From Ferruginibacter sp. (GTDB taxonomy: Bacteria; Bacteroidota; Bacteroidia; Chitinophagales; Chitinophagaceae): a DNA stretch of 43,533 bases. The position numbers were made by a program, and so were the translations under genes. The DNA lies in the NCBI GenBank assembly GCA_014379905.1, contig JACMKX010000012.1, positions 1 to 43,533 on the forward strand. The letters are read 5' to 3'. Of the stretch, positions 18,335 through 26,714 are shown piece by piece (positions within the stretch are counted from its first letter, which is position 1; each line of letters starts with the position of its first letter). The notes below the pieces were generated by a model. The model worked only from the letters and a program-made list of their open reading frames with translations, did no database searches and was not told the DNA's origin.

Positions 18335-20515
18335 TTAAGCAGGTACTTTCCTCGCTTTTTCCCTGTCCCAAAAACGGTGTTGTTTTACTGCATTTATAAA
18401 ATTGGTTGCCAGTGTTGTTATATTATTGCTCACTACAACCCCTTCCATCAATACGGTTTCTTCATCATTGCTTTCCGGCAACTTTCTTCCAAAGTAAGTT
18501 GCCCTCAGTACCTGCAATGCGTCTGCATCTGCAGCGATAGCTTTGCAATGTTTAAATGCTTCATTTAAAAAATGTATTGCATCGGGGTCAGCTTCCAAAG
18601 TTGCTGTACTGTTAATACCACCCGGCACATACACGGCATCATATAATACAGAGCCTGTAGTAAGTAAACTTTTATTCACCGGTATGGGTTTGTCACTATT
18701 CATGCCTGATATAAAACCAAGTTTGGTAGCAATTACTTCACATATCCCGCCTGCTGCTTCCACCGCCGCTTTTACAGCCGCCAAGTTTTTATCGTTCACC
18801 CCATCGCAGGCCAGTAGGGCAATTTTGCGGGTACGGATATTATCTTTTATAGTATTAGCCATGCTGAGTGGTTCAGATCTTTGCAAACTTCCTTCCTTCA
18901 CTATTGAACGGTATTGCTCCGGGTCTGCATCTGCAGGTATATTTTGATTCAACTGTTTGGCCAGTTCTTTAGGTACATGCATACCTATGGCAAACGCAAC
19001 AGCTGCCGCCAGCCCGTCGTCTATTTGTGCCAGTAGAAACAGCATTCTTTCTCTTATAACCAGTGTTTCTACTTTTCCCAATTCAAAAGAGAGCGCATCA
19101 ATGATGTGATTTTTTTCGGGCTCCGACTGGCTGTTTAAAAATAATGTAGCCTGGCTAAAGTGATCAAAGAAGCTTTGGCTTCTTTCCCTCACCTTATGCG
19201 CTTCTATTTTTTCGGGGAAACTTGTAAAGCCGCCCTGCACTTTACCCGCCTGGAAAGGACAGCCGCCCGACATGGTATTGGGACCATGTGCCGTTTTGCC
19301 TTTATTAATTGTTTGCCTGCTAAATCCATCCCGCTGGTTATTGTGTACAGGAACTACCGGCCGGTTAATGGGTATCTCGTGAAAATTTGGTCCACCCAGC
19401 CGGATCAATTGTGTATCCGTATAGGAAAATAATCTGCCCTGTAATAAAGGATCATTGCTAAAATCAATACCCGGTACCACATGGCCTACATGAAAAGCAA
19501 CCTGTTCTGTTTCTGCAAAAAAATTATCAGGGTTACGGTTCAGGGTCATAGTACCAATAATGGTTACAGGAACCAACTCCTCCGGTATTATTTTAGTAGG
19601 ATCGAGCAGGTCGAATTCAAATTTGTGTTCATCTTCTTCCGGTACTATTTGTACTCCAAACTGCCATTGCGGAAAATCACCTGCTTCAATAGCATCCCAT
19701 AAGTCGCGGCGATGAAAGTCAGGGTCTTTACCGGAGATATTCTGCGCTTCATCCCAGGCAACTGAATGAACACCTAGTAAAGGTTTCCAATGAAATTTTA
19801 CAAACACCGATTTTCCAGTTTCGTTTACCAGCCTGAAGGTATGCACCCCAAAACCTTCCATCATGCGGTAACTGCGGGGCAGTGCCCGGTCGCTCATAGC
19901 CCACATAATCATGTGGGCTGCTTCGGGGGTGTTGGATATAAAATCCCAAAACGTGTCATGGGCACTGGCGGCCTGTGGAATTTCATTGTGCGGTTCCGGC
20001 TTTACAGCATGTATCAGGTCGGGAAACTTAATAGCATCCTGTATAAAAAACACCGGCATATTATTTCCTACCAGGTCAAAATTGCCCTCTTCGGTATAAA
20101 ATTTTACTGCAAACCCTCTTACATCACGGGCAAGATCCGTAGAGCCGCGGGAACCTGCTACTGTGGAGAAACGCACAAACACCGGTGTTTCCAGGGAAGT
20201 GTCATTTAAAAATTTTGCCCTGGTAAATTCGCTCATGTCTTTGTTTAATTTAAAAACACCATGCGCTGCAGAGCCCCTTGCATGCACTACTCTTTCCGGG
20301 ATGCGTTCGTGATCGAAATGTGTTATTTTTTCTCTCAGTAAAAAATCCTCCAGCAGGCTGGGGCCGCGATTGCCCGCTTTAAGAGAATTTTGATCGTCGT
20401 TTATTTTGAGGCCGTGATTGGTAGTTAAAAATTGCCCGGTGCTGTCTTCTGTATGTTGTTGAAGACCGGCCACTTTTTTATTTTCCCCGGCTGTATCGTT
20501 TTTATCAGTTGCCAT
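18335..20515 (-). CDS. katE: large-subunit catalase, HPII (KatE) type
   Basis: This monofunctional haem catalase dismutates hydrogen peroxide. At 726 residues it belongs to the large-subunit clade, with an extra C-terminal domain. The catalytic His is in RVVHARGSAAHGVF (His78), the distal Asn in NNMPVFFIQDAIKFPDLIHA (near 151), and the proximal haem Tyr in RLFSYTDTQLIRLGGPNF (near 365). Residues about 565-710 form the flavodoxin/DJ-1-like domain (KIALLACDGVNDKNLAAVK ... DAVYVPGG). The N-terminal 50 residues are polar, as in HPII. The gene heads a block of DUF892, DUF4142 and DUF2383 genes on the same strand, consistent with a stationary-phase or general stress role. Confidence 0.96.
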   Translation of the reverse strand: MATDKNDTAGENKKVAGLQQHTEDSTGQFLTTNHGLKINDDQNSLKAGNRGPSLLEDFLLREKITHFDHERIPERVVHARGSAAHGVFKLNKDMSEFTRAKFLNDTSLETPVFVRFSTVAGSRGSTDLARDVRGFAVKFYTEEGNFDLVGNNMPVFFIQDAIKFPDLIHAVKPEPHNEIPQAASAHDTFWDFISNTPEAAHMIMWAMSDRALPRSYRMMEGFGVHTFRLVNETGKSVFVKFHWKPLLGVHSVAWDEAQNISGKDPDFHRRDLWDAIEAGDFPQWQFGVQIVPEEDEHKFEFDLLDPTKIIPEELVPVTIIGTMTLNRNPDNFFAETEQVAFHVGHVVPGIDFSNDPLLQGRLFSYTDTQLIRLGGPNFHEIPINRPVVPVHNNQRDGFSRQTINKGKTAHGPNTMSGGCPFQAGKVQGGFTSFPEKIEAHKVRERSQSFFDHFSQATLFLNSQSEPEKNHIIDALSFELGKVETLVIRERMLFLLAQIDDGLAAAVAFAIGMHVPKELAKQLNQNIPADADPEQYRSIVKEGSLQRSEPLSMANTIKDNIRTRKIALLACDGVNDKNLAAVKAAVEAAGGICEVIATKLGFISGMNSDKPIPVNKSLLTTGSVLYDAVYVPGGINSTATLEADPDAIHFLNEAFKHCKAIAADADALQVLRATYFGRKLPESNDEETVLMEGVVVSNNITTLATNFINAVKQHRFWDREKARKVPA

Positions 20516-20554
20516 ATTTATTGTTTAAAAATTTAAAATAAAGTTGGAAATATA

Positions 20555-21202
20555 TTAAGCTTCCGTTCCCGCGGCTTTAATGTCCTCATCGGCAATTATA
20601 CTTAATTTAACATCCGAAGCCGTTTCTTCTGCAAGTGTCTGTAATAATTTATCAGCCACTGCTGCATGCCCTAATTTATTGGCCAGGGCCGACAGTCCGG
20701 TGTAGGAAGAAATTTCATAGTGTTCTACTTTTTGAGAAGATAGGATGATCCCAAGATTCCTCGCGGGCGTTCCCGGGTCGGTGCTTTCAATCGTTCCTTC
20801 CCCTTCTTTGGTAATACCTTCAATAGCATCACATTTTTTCGCCTGTGGTGCAGTGCCAAGTAAGTCAAATACCTGGTTCAATCTTTCCACATGTCCCTTC
20901 GTTTCTTCCAGGTGATTTTTGAGCGCATTCTGCAAAGAAGGCAGCGAAGCGGCATTGATCATTTTTGGAATAGCTTTCACGAGGTGGTTTTCTGCCCAGT
21001 ATATATCTTTAATACAGTCGATAAAAAATTTAGTCAATCCGTCTTCCGGGTCCAGGGCTACCGCTTCCATATCTGCTTCGGGACTGGGTTGTATTTTTGA
21101 CGGGTTATCAGCGGCCGCTTTTACGGCTGTGTTATGGTTGCCGGAATTGGATGCTTGGGTTTTGGCTTCTTTAATATTTTTTGAAGCAGTTGCTTTTGCC
21201 AT
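20555..21202 (-). CDS. DUF892 ferritin-like protein (YciE/YciF family)
   Basis: This 215-residue protein has a disordered N-terminus of about 50 residues rich in Ala/Lys/Asn, then the DUF892 four-helix bundle. The helices are marked by FIDCIKDIYWAENHLVKAIPKM, NHLEETKGHVERLNQVFDLL, KCDAIEGITKEGE and KVEHYEISSYTGLSALANKL. The E...DIYWAE, HxxET and E..H(Y)EI positions are the metal-site candidates shared with rubrerythrin-like bundles. Relatives are induced by osmotic, salt and oxidative stress; their activity is not settled. It is a paralogue of the gene upstream at 21.3 kb and lies 40 bp before katE, so it may be co-transcribed with the catalase. Confidence 0.88.
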   Translation of the reverse strand: MAKATASKNIKEAKTQASNSGNHNTAVKAAADNPSKIQPSPEADMEAVALDPEDGLTKFFIDCIKDIYWAENHLVKAIPKMINAASLPSLQNALKNHLEETKGHVERLNQVFDLLGTAPQAKKCDAIEGITKEGEGTIESTDPGTPARNLGIILSSQKVEHYEISSYTGLSALANKLGHAAVADKLLQTLAEETASDVKLSIIADEDIKAAGTEA

Positions 21203-21273
21203 GATATTTTTTTTAATAGTAAATAAAGGGTGTATAATTAAAGATGCCCGGAAAACCGGGCTGTTCGACTAAA

Positions 21274-21308
21274 AAGAAAGCAGGAACTGAAAGAACAGCT
21301 CCTGCTTT
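21274..21308 (-). terminator. rho-independent terminator
   Basis: On the minus strand, AAAGCAGGAGCT pairs with AGTTCCTGCTTT (one mismatch) and is followed by CTTTTT. It ends the transcript of the DUF892 gene at 21316. Confidence 0.82.
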
Positions 21309-21315
21309 TAATAGC

Positions 21316-21978
21316 TTATTTTTTACTTTTTGACGAGCCTGATTTGCCTGATTTTTTTGGGGCTGCAGATTTGGATGATCCTTTGGAAGATTTTTTGGAA
21401 GAAGAATTTGTTTCTTCTTCTTCATTCTCCTCTTCTTCATCAGCTTCCAATGCATCGGCGTTAACAGCTGATTCAGCCACGATGGTAAGTGTAACATCTG
21501 CTTCTTTCTCTTCGGCCAATGTTTCTTCCAGGATAGTAGTTATTTCCGCTTCTCCCAGGGCCCTCGACCAGGTACGCAAAGTACCATAAGTGGCTATTTC
21601 ATAATGTTCCACTTTTTGACAGGCGCCTATTATCCCTGCATCTCTTACAGCGCCAATTTCAGTTTCTTCAATTATACCTTCGCCTTCTTTAATAAGGCCA
21701 TCCATTGCATCGCATTTTTTAGCCTGGGCTTTTTTACCCATTAATTCAAATACCTGCTCCAGACGCTGTACCTGTGTTTTAGTAACTTCCAGGTGATTAG
21801 TTAATGCGCTCTTCAGTTCTTCTGAAGAAGCATTTTTTGCCATTTTGGGAAGTGCTTTCGTGAGGGCTTTTTCTGCCCAGTAAATATCTTTTAAACCATC
21901 TTCGAATAAGGCCTTCAGGTCTTCTGCGGCTTGTGATTTGGGCGGGGTCTTACCAGCCGGAGTTTTTTTAGTTGCCAT
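21316..21978 (-). CDS. DUF892 ferritin-like protein with acidic and Lys/Ser-rich tail
   Basis: This 220-residue paralogue of the previous DUF892 protein has the same helices: LFEDGLKDIYWAEKALTKAL, NHLEVTKTQVQRLEQVFELM, KCDAMDGLIKEGEGI, KVEHYEIATYGTLRTW. It differs in its ends. The N-terminus is basic (MATKKTPAGKTPPK). The last 45 residues are a run of Glu (EADEEEENEEEET) followed by a Lys/Ser/Pro/Gly-rich tail (SSKKSSKGSSKS and on). Such a histone-like basic tail suggests nucleic-acid binding, as in tailed Dps proteins; this is inference. It has its own terminator and so is probably a separate unit from katE. Confidence 0.87.
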   Translation of the reverse strand: MATKKTPAGKTPPKSQAAEDLKALFEDGLKDIYWAEKALTKALPKMAKNASSEELKSALTNHLEVTKTQVQRLEQVFELMGKKAQAKKCDAMDGLIKEGEGIIEETEIGAVRDAGIIGACQKVEHYEIATYGTLRTWSRALGEAEITTILEETLAEEKEADVTLTIVAESAVNADALEADEEEENEEEETNSSSKKSSKGSSKSAAPKKSGKSGSSKSKK

Positions 21979-22175
21979 GTGTTTGTTTTTAAGGCTTGAT
22001 AAAATTTTGATTGAACTATGGTAGTGAATTGAAATATATATGCCACTTTCTTTTACCGCTGAATGTGTGGAATTTTTTTTAAAAAATAAAAGAAAACCGC
22101 GTGCTGCTTTTAAAAATGGGGAACTTCTTCCACCTTAGAAATGCGTAAGCGAGGCAGGAACGATTGTGTGTCAAA

Positions 22176-22211
22176 TAAAAAAGTGCATAACAGTTGTCAT
22201 GCACTTTTTTC
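22176..22211 (-). terminator. rho-independent terminator
   Basis: AAAAAAGTGCAT and ATGCACTTTTTT form a 12-bp stem 31 bp beyond the stop of the DUF4142 gene. It is symmetric and could also stop read-through from the other side. Confidence 0.85.
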
Positions 22212-22241
22212 ACCGTAAGTCCCGTTTACCAGTAACTGCAA

Positions 22242-22835
22242 CTATAATCTTTTGCGAATTGCCTGGGCAGAGTCCAGGTGAGTTTTGACCTTTGGCAATG
22301 TTTGTTCAATAAGGGTTTTAACAGCTGGATCACTTAATTCCCCGGAGGCTTTTTCAAAAAGCCCGATGGTTTTTTTGTGTGCAGCTACCATCATATCCAT
22401 ATAGGCTTTATCAAAAGCGGCACCTGATTTTTTCTCCACATCAGCTGCCATTTTTTTATTTTCTGGCGAGGTTTCTGACGGTAGTACCACCTGGCGTTGG
22501 CCGGCCAACATACTTAGCTGTGCATTTACCCCACTATGGTCGCTCACCATCATTCCGGCAAACATTTTTACAGATTCATTTACAGATTTATTCTGTGCTA
22601 CCTGGCCGCAGGCTACTTCTGCCAAACCACCTTCGGTAGCTTTTACTAAAAACTTTGCAGTGGCACTATCTGCCGGCATAGTAGCGGCAGTGGAAGGGGT
22701 GGTTATGCCTGTGTCTGTTGTGCCATTAACTGCAAGTGTATCGCTACTGGTCACTGTTGTGTCGGTTTTGCTATCCGAATCGTTACAGGAAAAAATTGCC
22801 AGGCAGGCAAAAGCGAAAATGCTGTGCTTTTTCAT
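22242..22835 (-). CDS. DUF4142 lipoprotein
   Basis: This 197-residue protein has a lipoprotein signal peptide (MKKHSIFAFACLAIFSC, Cys17 as the lipidated residue). A Thr/Ser/Asp-rich linker of about 40 residues follows, then the DUF4142 helical bundle. Within the bundle are SATAKFLVKATEGGLAEVAC, SVKMFAGMMVSDHSGVNAQL with the family's M..DH, AFDKAYMDMMVAAHKKTIGL, and a closing LPKVKTHLDSAQAI helix. The M-x-x-DH and H-K-x-x-x-x-F pattern places it in the ferritin-like superfamily. It is anchored in the outer or inner membrane facing the periplasm. The gene sits among DUF892 and DUF2383 genes, which often travel together in stress loci. Confidence 0.88.
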   Translation of the reverse strand: MKKHSIFAFACLAIFSCNDSDSKTDTTVTSSDTLAVNGTTDTGITTPSTAATMPADSATAKFLVKATEGGLAEVACGQVAQNKSVNESVKMFAGMMVSDHSGVNAQLSMLAGQRQVVLPSETSPENKKMAADVEKKSGAAFDKAYMDMMVAAHKKTIGLFEKASGELSDPAVKTLIEQTLPKVKTHLDSAQAIRKRL

Positions 22836-23020
22836 TTGTTGTTTGTTTTAATGAGTAATAAAAAATGTTGAAGTGGTGTAGAGGCGGGCACTGGTATTAA
22901 AACAAACTATATGCCAGCCACATGTTTCTACATTTTTCCAAAGGCAGGTAAGCGGGCAGCATTCATTTACCGAAGGCATGATTTTTTTAGATAAAACGCG
23001 GACGGGGAACCTGTGAAATA

Positions 23021-23053
23021 AAAAAAAGCGATTTCAATAAACCGCTTTTACTA
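23021..23053 (-). terminator. rho-independent terminator
   Basis: On the minus strand AAAGCGGTTT pairs with AAATCGCTTT (one mismatch), followed by T-rich sequence. It lies immediately after the DUF2383 gene stop. Confidence 0.75.
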
Positions 23054-23058
23054 AAATG

Positions 23059-23535
23059 CTATTGCCCGGAAGCGTCCCTCAGGTCGCGTACCAGATCATG
23101 TGCCCGTTTTAAATCAGCCTGCTGGCGAACAATGATCTCCCGGGCAGATGGCGTTAATTCGTCCTCTCCCAATGCCGACTGGTAGGCTCTTTGTGCTGCA
23201 TCTTCACCCGTTTCGCAGGAAGCTAATATGGCGTGCCTGTCTTTACCGGTAAACAAGGCCTTTACATCCATCCATGCCCTGAATAGTTTACCACTTACCA
23301 TGGTGCCTTCTTCTGCTTCACCGCCTTCACTTCTTACCTGGTCGGCCAGTTCGGTACTCATGCGGCGGCTGTCTGCAGCATAGCCCATAAATAGTGCAGT
23401 GAGGTCTTCGTTTCCCACGCTGCCTTCGCTTTTACTCTTTAATTCTTCCAGTGCTTTTTCGTAACCTGCTACCCTGTCGTTGTTGATGAGTACCAGTTCG
23501 TTTAAGGTACTTACAGAAGCTGTTGTTGTATCCAT
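23059..23535 (-). CDS. PA2169 family four-helix-bundle protein (DUF2383)
   Basis: The 158-residue product starts at the ATG at 23535 (MDTTTASVSTLNELV). A longer frame to 23577 adds 14 residues that do not fit the family. The chain is all helical: TLNELVLINNDRVAGYEKAL, FMGYAADSRRMSTELADQVR, SGKLFRAWMDVKALFTGKDR, AILASCETGEDAAQRAYQSA, and a last helix ending DLVRDLRDASGQ. This is the DUF2383 ferritin-like bundle with Glu/His-type positions. Function is unknown to me beyond stress association. It closes the minus-strand stress block and is the better-conserved partner of the diverged copy at 10.6 kb. Confidence 0.85.
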   Translation of the reverse strand: MDTTTASVSTLNELVLINNDRVAGYEKALEELKSKSEGSVGNEDLTALFMGYAADSRRMSTELADQVRSEGGEAEEGTMVSGKLFRAWMDVKALFTGKDRHAILASCETGEDAAQRAYQSALGEDELTPSAREIIVRQQADLKRAHDLVRDLRDASGQ

Positions 23536-23920
23536 AATAAATAATTTAGACTTATAACAAAGGAAAATACATGCCACAGATTTTTTAAGTCAATTTAAAA
23601 AACAGCCAGGCATGTTTGTGGGTTATTTGCTACACATGGGTATGCTGTTACCTGTATAAAGGAAGTTTTTTGAAGTGCCTGACAATATACCTTCAGGCAA
23701 CATTTAATTTGCTGCTATGCTAGCTGACGAATAAATCCTCATCTTTTTTTCCGCTATCATCAGCAGTTCGGCTTGCAGATTTTTATCTGACTTTTTGTTG
23801 TTAACTTGAACATGATATTCCTAACCGGGCTGCGGTTTACGGACAACGAGTATTGAATACCGGCACCGCAGCAAGCTTTGAACGTGGCGGCAATTTTTTA
23901 AGCGCACTCAACTCAAAAGA
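23536..23920. other. spacer with possible coding debris
   Basis: This gap holds no intact gene. On the + strand a short frame ending TGA at 23922-23924 overlaps the GNAT start in an ATGA arrangement and reads VLNTGTAASFERGGNFLSAL, then NSKE. On the minus strand a frame of about 38 codons (roughly 23715-23830) contains KSDKNLQAELLMIAEKKMRI. Either could be a gene fragment; I recognise neither. Confidence 0.3.
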
Positions 23921-24478
23921 ATGACAGCAATCAGACTTGACAAATTCGACAATACGAACTATAAAGATTTAATCTCCTGGATCGATAATGAAGAAGCACT
24001 TATGCAATTCGCCGGACCATTATTTAAATTCCCCTTAACCCCGGAGCAATTAGATGATTCGTTAAATGATAAAAATAGAATTGCATTCCGGGTAGTTAAC
24101 CACCAAACAGATCTTTCAATAGGGCATTGTGAAATATATATTTCTGAGAATTCAGTGAAACTTGGAAGAATTTTAATTGGCGATAAAGAACAAAGGGGAA
24201 AAGGAATGGGCAGACAAATCGTTAATTTGCTCTTAGACTTTACTTTTTATAAGTTGAATAAAACTGTCGCCGAACTAAATGTATTTGATTGGAATGTTGG
24301 AGCAATAAAATGTTATGAAAGGGTTGGATTTTCAATAAATCCTGGCAAAAAGCAGGAGCGAAAAATAAAAGATCAGATTTGGACTGCCCTAAATATGACA
24401 ATCGACAAGAGTATATATGAAGAGGGCAAAAAAACTGTCGCTGCCGGTGCATTAGAGCCGGGGGGGCTGGCTGTTTAA
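23921..24478 (+). CDS. GNAT family N-acetyltransferase
   Basis: This 185-residue GNAT acyltransferase uses acetyl-CoA. The fold is visible from the N-terminal MTAIRLDKFDNTNYKDLISW through the SIGHCEIYI strand to the acetyl-CoA loop LIGDKEQRGKGMGRQIVNLL (Q/RxxGxG/A). The late strand/helix NKTVAELNVFDWNVGAIKCYERVGF is typical of RimJ/RimL-like members. The substrate cannot be told. The last 20 residues (after ALNMTIDKS) look unlike the family and run through a G7 tract near 24461, so the natural C-terminus may have been altered by a shift there. The VOC gene follows 53 bp later. Confidence 0.85.
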   Translation: MTAIRLDKFDNTNYKDLISWIDNEEALMQFAGPLFKFPLTPEQLDDSLNDKNRIAFRVVNHQTDLSIGHCEIYISENSVKLGRILIGDKEQRGKGMGRQIVNLLLDFTFYKLNKTVAELNVFDWNVGAIKCYERVGFSINPGKKQERKIKDQIWTALNMTIDKSIYEEGKKTVAAGALEPGGLAV

Positions 24479-24531
24479 ACTTCAATATTTCGCATTATAT
24501 TAAACAACAGAAACCGATACAAAAATCTATT

Positions 24532-24921
24532 ATGACAAAGATAGAAGACACAACGCATTTTGCTCCGGAATTACATATTCCCAATGGAACAATGGAAATT
24601 GATTTTTACAAAAAATTCGGAGCAACTGAAAATTTTTGCTTTCGCAACGATGATGGAAGTATTCACGTTGCAGAATTAGAAATTAACGGGGCAATTTTTC
24701 ATGTACACGAAACAATGCGCGATGCTCTTGAACCACTTAGTGCTAAAGGAGTAACAGCGGTTATTGGTTTGTTTGTTCCTAATGTTGAAGAAGTAATGCA
24801 TCAATCTATTCAGGCTGGCGCAACGGAAATTAATCCAACAACAGACCACGAATATGGTTACAGGCAGGGAATGTTTAAAGACCCTTTTGGACATTATTGG
24901 CAAGTACAGAAAAAAATCTAA
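24532..24921 (+). CDS. VOC family (glyoxalase/PhnB-like) protein
   Basis: This 129-residue protein has the two beta-alpha-beta-beta-beta modules of the vicinal oxygen chelate fold. The first (about 12-60) holds PELHIPNGTMEIDFYKKFGA and the second (about 70-128) ends DPFGHYWQVQKKI, the usual PhnB-like terminus. Candidate metal ligands are the His of ELHIPNG, the His of FHVHET and the Glu/His near the end, but the set is incomplete compared with true glyoxalase I. A metal-dependent enzyme or a binding protein for a small molecule is possible. It is probably co-transcribed with the GNAT gene upstream. The palindromic repeat array begins 45 bp after its stop. Confidence 0.85.
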   Translation: MTKIEDTTHFAPELHIPNGTMEIDFYKKFGATENFCFRNDDGSIHVAELEINGAIFHVHETMRDALEPLSAKGVTAVIGLFVPNVEEVMHQSIQAGATEINPTTDHEYGYRQGMFKDPFGHYWQVQKKI

Positions 24922-24965
24922 AGGAGCAGCTGCGCCAACATTGCTGGTAACATGGGTATTGGTAG

Positions 24966-25057
24966 AAAACCTATGGGTGTTCGCAGAACCCCGGAGTGTT
25001 TTCGTCAAGAGGAAAAATCTACATCTAAGTTTAAGAACAAGCCGGGGTCTTCCGCAA
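24966..25057. repeat. palindromic element, array copy 1
   Basis: The left arm begins AAAACCTATGGGTGTTCGCA and runs through GAACCCCGGAGTGTTTTCG. A loop containing GAAAAATCTACATCTAAGTT follows, then a shortened right arm GCCGGGGTCTTCCGCAAG. It is one of three consecutive related units, each with arms of about 30 bp around a loop of 35-45 bp. Confidence 0.75.
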
Positions 25058-25155
25058 GAAAACCTATGGGCGCAGCACCCCAGAGTGTTTTCGGCCTGGA
25101 AGAAAAAAATCCACCTTACTAAACGCTCTGGGGTCTTGCAGACGCCCATAGGTTT
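25058..25155. repeat. palindromic element, array copy 2
   Basis: The left arm AAAACCTATGGGCGCAGCAC continues CCCAGAGTGTTTTCGG; the right arm AAACGCTCTGGGGTCTTGCA continues GACGCCCATAGGTTT. This is the most complete copy of the array, with about 5 bp missing in the left arm. Confidence 0.8.
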
Positions 25156-25158
25156 ACA

Positions 25159-25243
25159 TCTTGCAGCACCCCGGCTGTTTTCGTGAGAAAAAATTTACAT
25201 CGAAGTTTAGAAACACCCCGGGGTCATGCAGACGTCCATGGTC
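25159..25243. repeat. palindromic element, array copy 3
   Basis: The left arm lacks its outer CCTATGGGCG and reads TCTTGCAGCACCCCGGCTGT, then TTTCG. The loop GAGAAAAAATTTACATCGAA resembles that of copy 1, and the right arm reads ACACCCCGGGGTCATGCAGA, then CGTCCATGG. Confidence 0.7.
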
Positions 25244-25364
25244 ACAAAATAGCGGGTTGGTTTAGCGGGCCAACCACAATTCAATGATCTTTTTTACCAA
25301 TTCCTACTTTAACCGCTTCACCCCAGGAGGTAGCGCCTGCATCTTTCCCCTATAATTAACCGGG

Positions 25365-26289
25365 ATTAAAAAAGTAAAACGAATAGCCAAAAGGTTGGTG
25401 ATAATTGATTGGCATTGATAGTAATACTGGTTGTGACTGCAGGATTGCGCCAGGATCTTAGATTTGAAGCACCTTACCCCGATATGCAAGCTTCAGCCGA
25501 TAGCAATGTGATAAACCGCGGGAGCCATATTGTTTACAGCCAGGCAAATTGTGCCGATTGCCATAGCTCGCAAAATGCAGATTCCTTACTGCTGCCGGCA
25601 TTGAACCCTCTTTAAGCGGCGGAAGATTATTTGATACAGACATCGCTAAAATTTATGTGCCCAATCTTACTTCCGATTCGGTATACGGCATCGACCGTAC
25701 AGACAGCGAGATTGCCCAGGTAATTCGCTACGAGTTGCATGCCAATGGAAATGCCTGGTTGAATTTTATGAACTTTCATAACATGAGTGATGAGGACCTG
25801 GCAGCCATGATCTATTATCTCCGTGCACAAAAGCCGGTGGCTAATGCAACAGCAGTGAATGAATATGGTATGATTGGAAAAGCAGTAAAAGCTTTTATGG
25901 TAAAACCGTTGGGCCCGGCCTTGCCTTTACAAAAAACAGTGAAGCAGGATAGTACTTCACAATAGGTCGAATACCTGGTGATGAGCACCACTAACTGCGC
26001 CGGTTGCCATCCCAAAACTGATCTTACCGGTAATATGACGGGTGCACTAATGGCAGGAATAAATAAGATAGAAGGATTTGCCACATCCAACCTTACGCCA
26101 GACAGCAGCAGCCGTATTTTTGGCTGGACAGAAAATAATTTTGTGCGTCGCTTCCGGGCTAAAAAAAGATTGGCGGAGCGCCCTATGCCCTGGAAGAGTT
26201 TTAAATATATGACCGACCTGGAGCTGAAAGCCATTTACCGGTATTTGCAAACCGTGCCTGCAGCAATAATGCCGGAGGTGAAAGAATGA
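25365..26289 (+). pseudogene. broken diheme cytochrome c
   Basis: Three lesions interrupt one membrane-anchored cytochrome c. The N-terminus (KKVKRIAKRLV) switches frame near 25405 into LALIVILVVTAGLRQ, a membrane anchor. That frame holds the first haem site CADCH (near 25552) and shifts again near 25595, where GIEPSLSGGRLFDTDIAKIY continues. This frame runs through RTDSEIAQVIRYELHANG and a Met-rich MNFHNMSDEDLAAMIYYLRA segment to a TAG at 25963. In the same frame beyond the stop come the second haem site CAGCH (near 26000) and the end AERPMPWKSFKYMTDLELKA. The order matches two-haem electron-transfer subunits of dehydrogenases. As read it cannot give a full product. Confidence 0.75.
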
Positions 26290-26321
26290 TCATTGTAGTC
26301 TGCAATACTTATTCAAACACG

Positions 26322-26714
26322 CTAAAGATCAGCATCATTTTTTTCTCTCTCACTCTTTCGCAATACCCTTGCAATGGCATCCAGTAGCTGGTATCGCTCA
26401 AAAGGCTTATGTATAAATTCATCAGCCCCGGCTTCTTCAAATAATTTTTGAATATGTACATCAGCAGAAACCATGATCACAGGAATATGACTGGTAACGG
26501 CATTGCTTTTTAGCAACCGGCAGGTATGCAGCAGGTCAGAGCCATGCATATGCCTGTCAAGCAAATAAACATCGGGTAAATTGTAGGGGTCAGGGTTGTC
26601 GGCAAAATGTGTATCCGCTTCCAGTATTACATCATAGCCATCTACCTTCAGCATTATTTCTGTTACAAACCTGATATCTTCATCATCGTCTGCAAATAGT
26701 ATTTTTTTTACCAT
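26322..26714 (-). CDS. single-domain response regulator (receiver only)
   Basis: I chose the ATG at 26714 (MVKKILFADDDEDIRF); the longer frame adds residues with no receiver homology. The 130-residue product is one CheY-like domain. The acidic pocket is ADDDED near residue 8, the phosphoacceptor Asp is in VYLLDRHMHG (about residue 52), the Ser switch is in VIMVSADVH, and the Lys is in FIHKPFE near 102. There is no output domain, so it must act by protein contact or as a phosphorelay step. It is the only receiver protein in a window with five histidine kinases. It is convergent with the broken cytochrome gene. Confidence 0.9.
   Translation of the reverse strand: MVKKILFADDDEDIRFVTEIMLKVDGYDVILEADTHFADNPDPYNLPDVYLLDRHMHGSDLLHTCRLLKSNAVTSHIPVIMVSADVHIQKLFEEAGADEFIHKPFERYQLLDAIARVLRKSEREKNDADL

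Noticed and set aside
23536..23577. Longer N-terminus for the DUF2383 protein
   Set aside because: The 14 extra residues do not fit the family, and the ATG at 23535 gives the expected start.
24854..25186. 110-codon frame on the + strand after the VOC gene
   Set aside because: It reads through the repeat array in an arbitrary frame; its apparent internal similarity is that of the DNA repeats.
24966..25243. CRISPR array
   Set aside because: Units are inverted repeats with long arms and related loops, not short direct repeats with unique spacers, and no cas genes are present.
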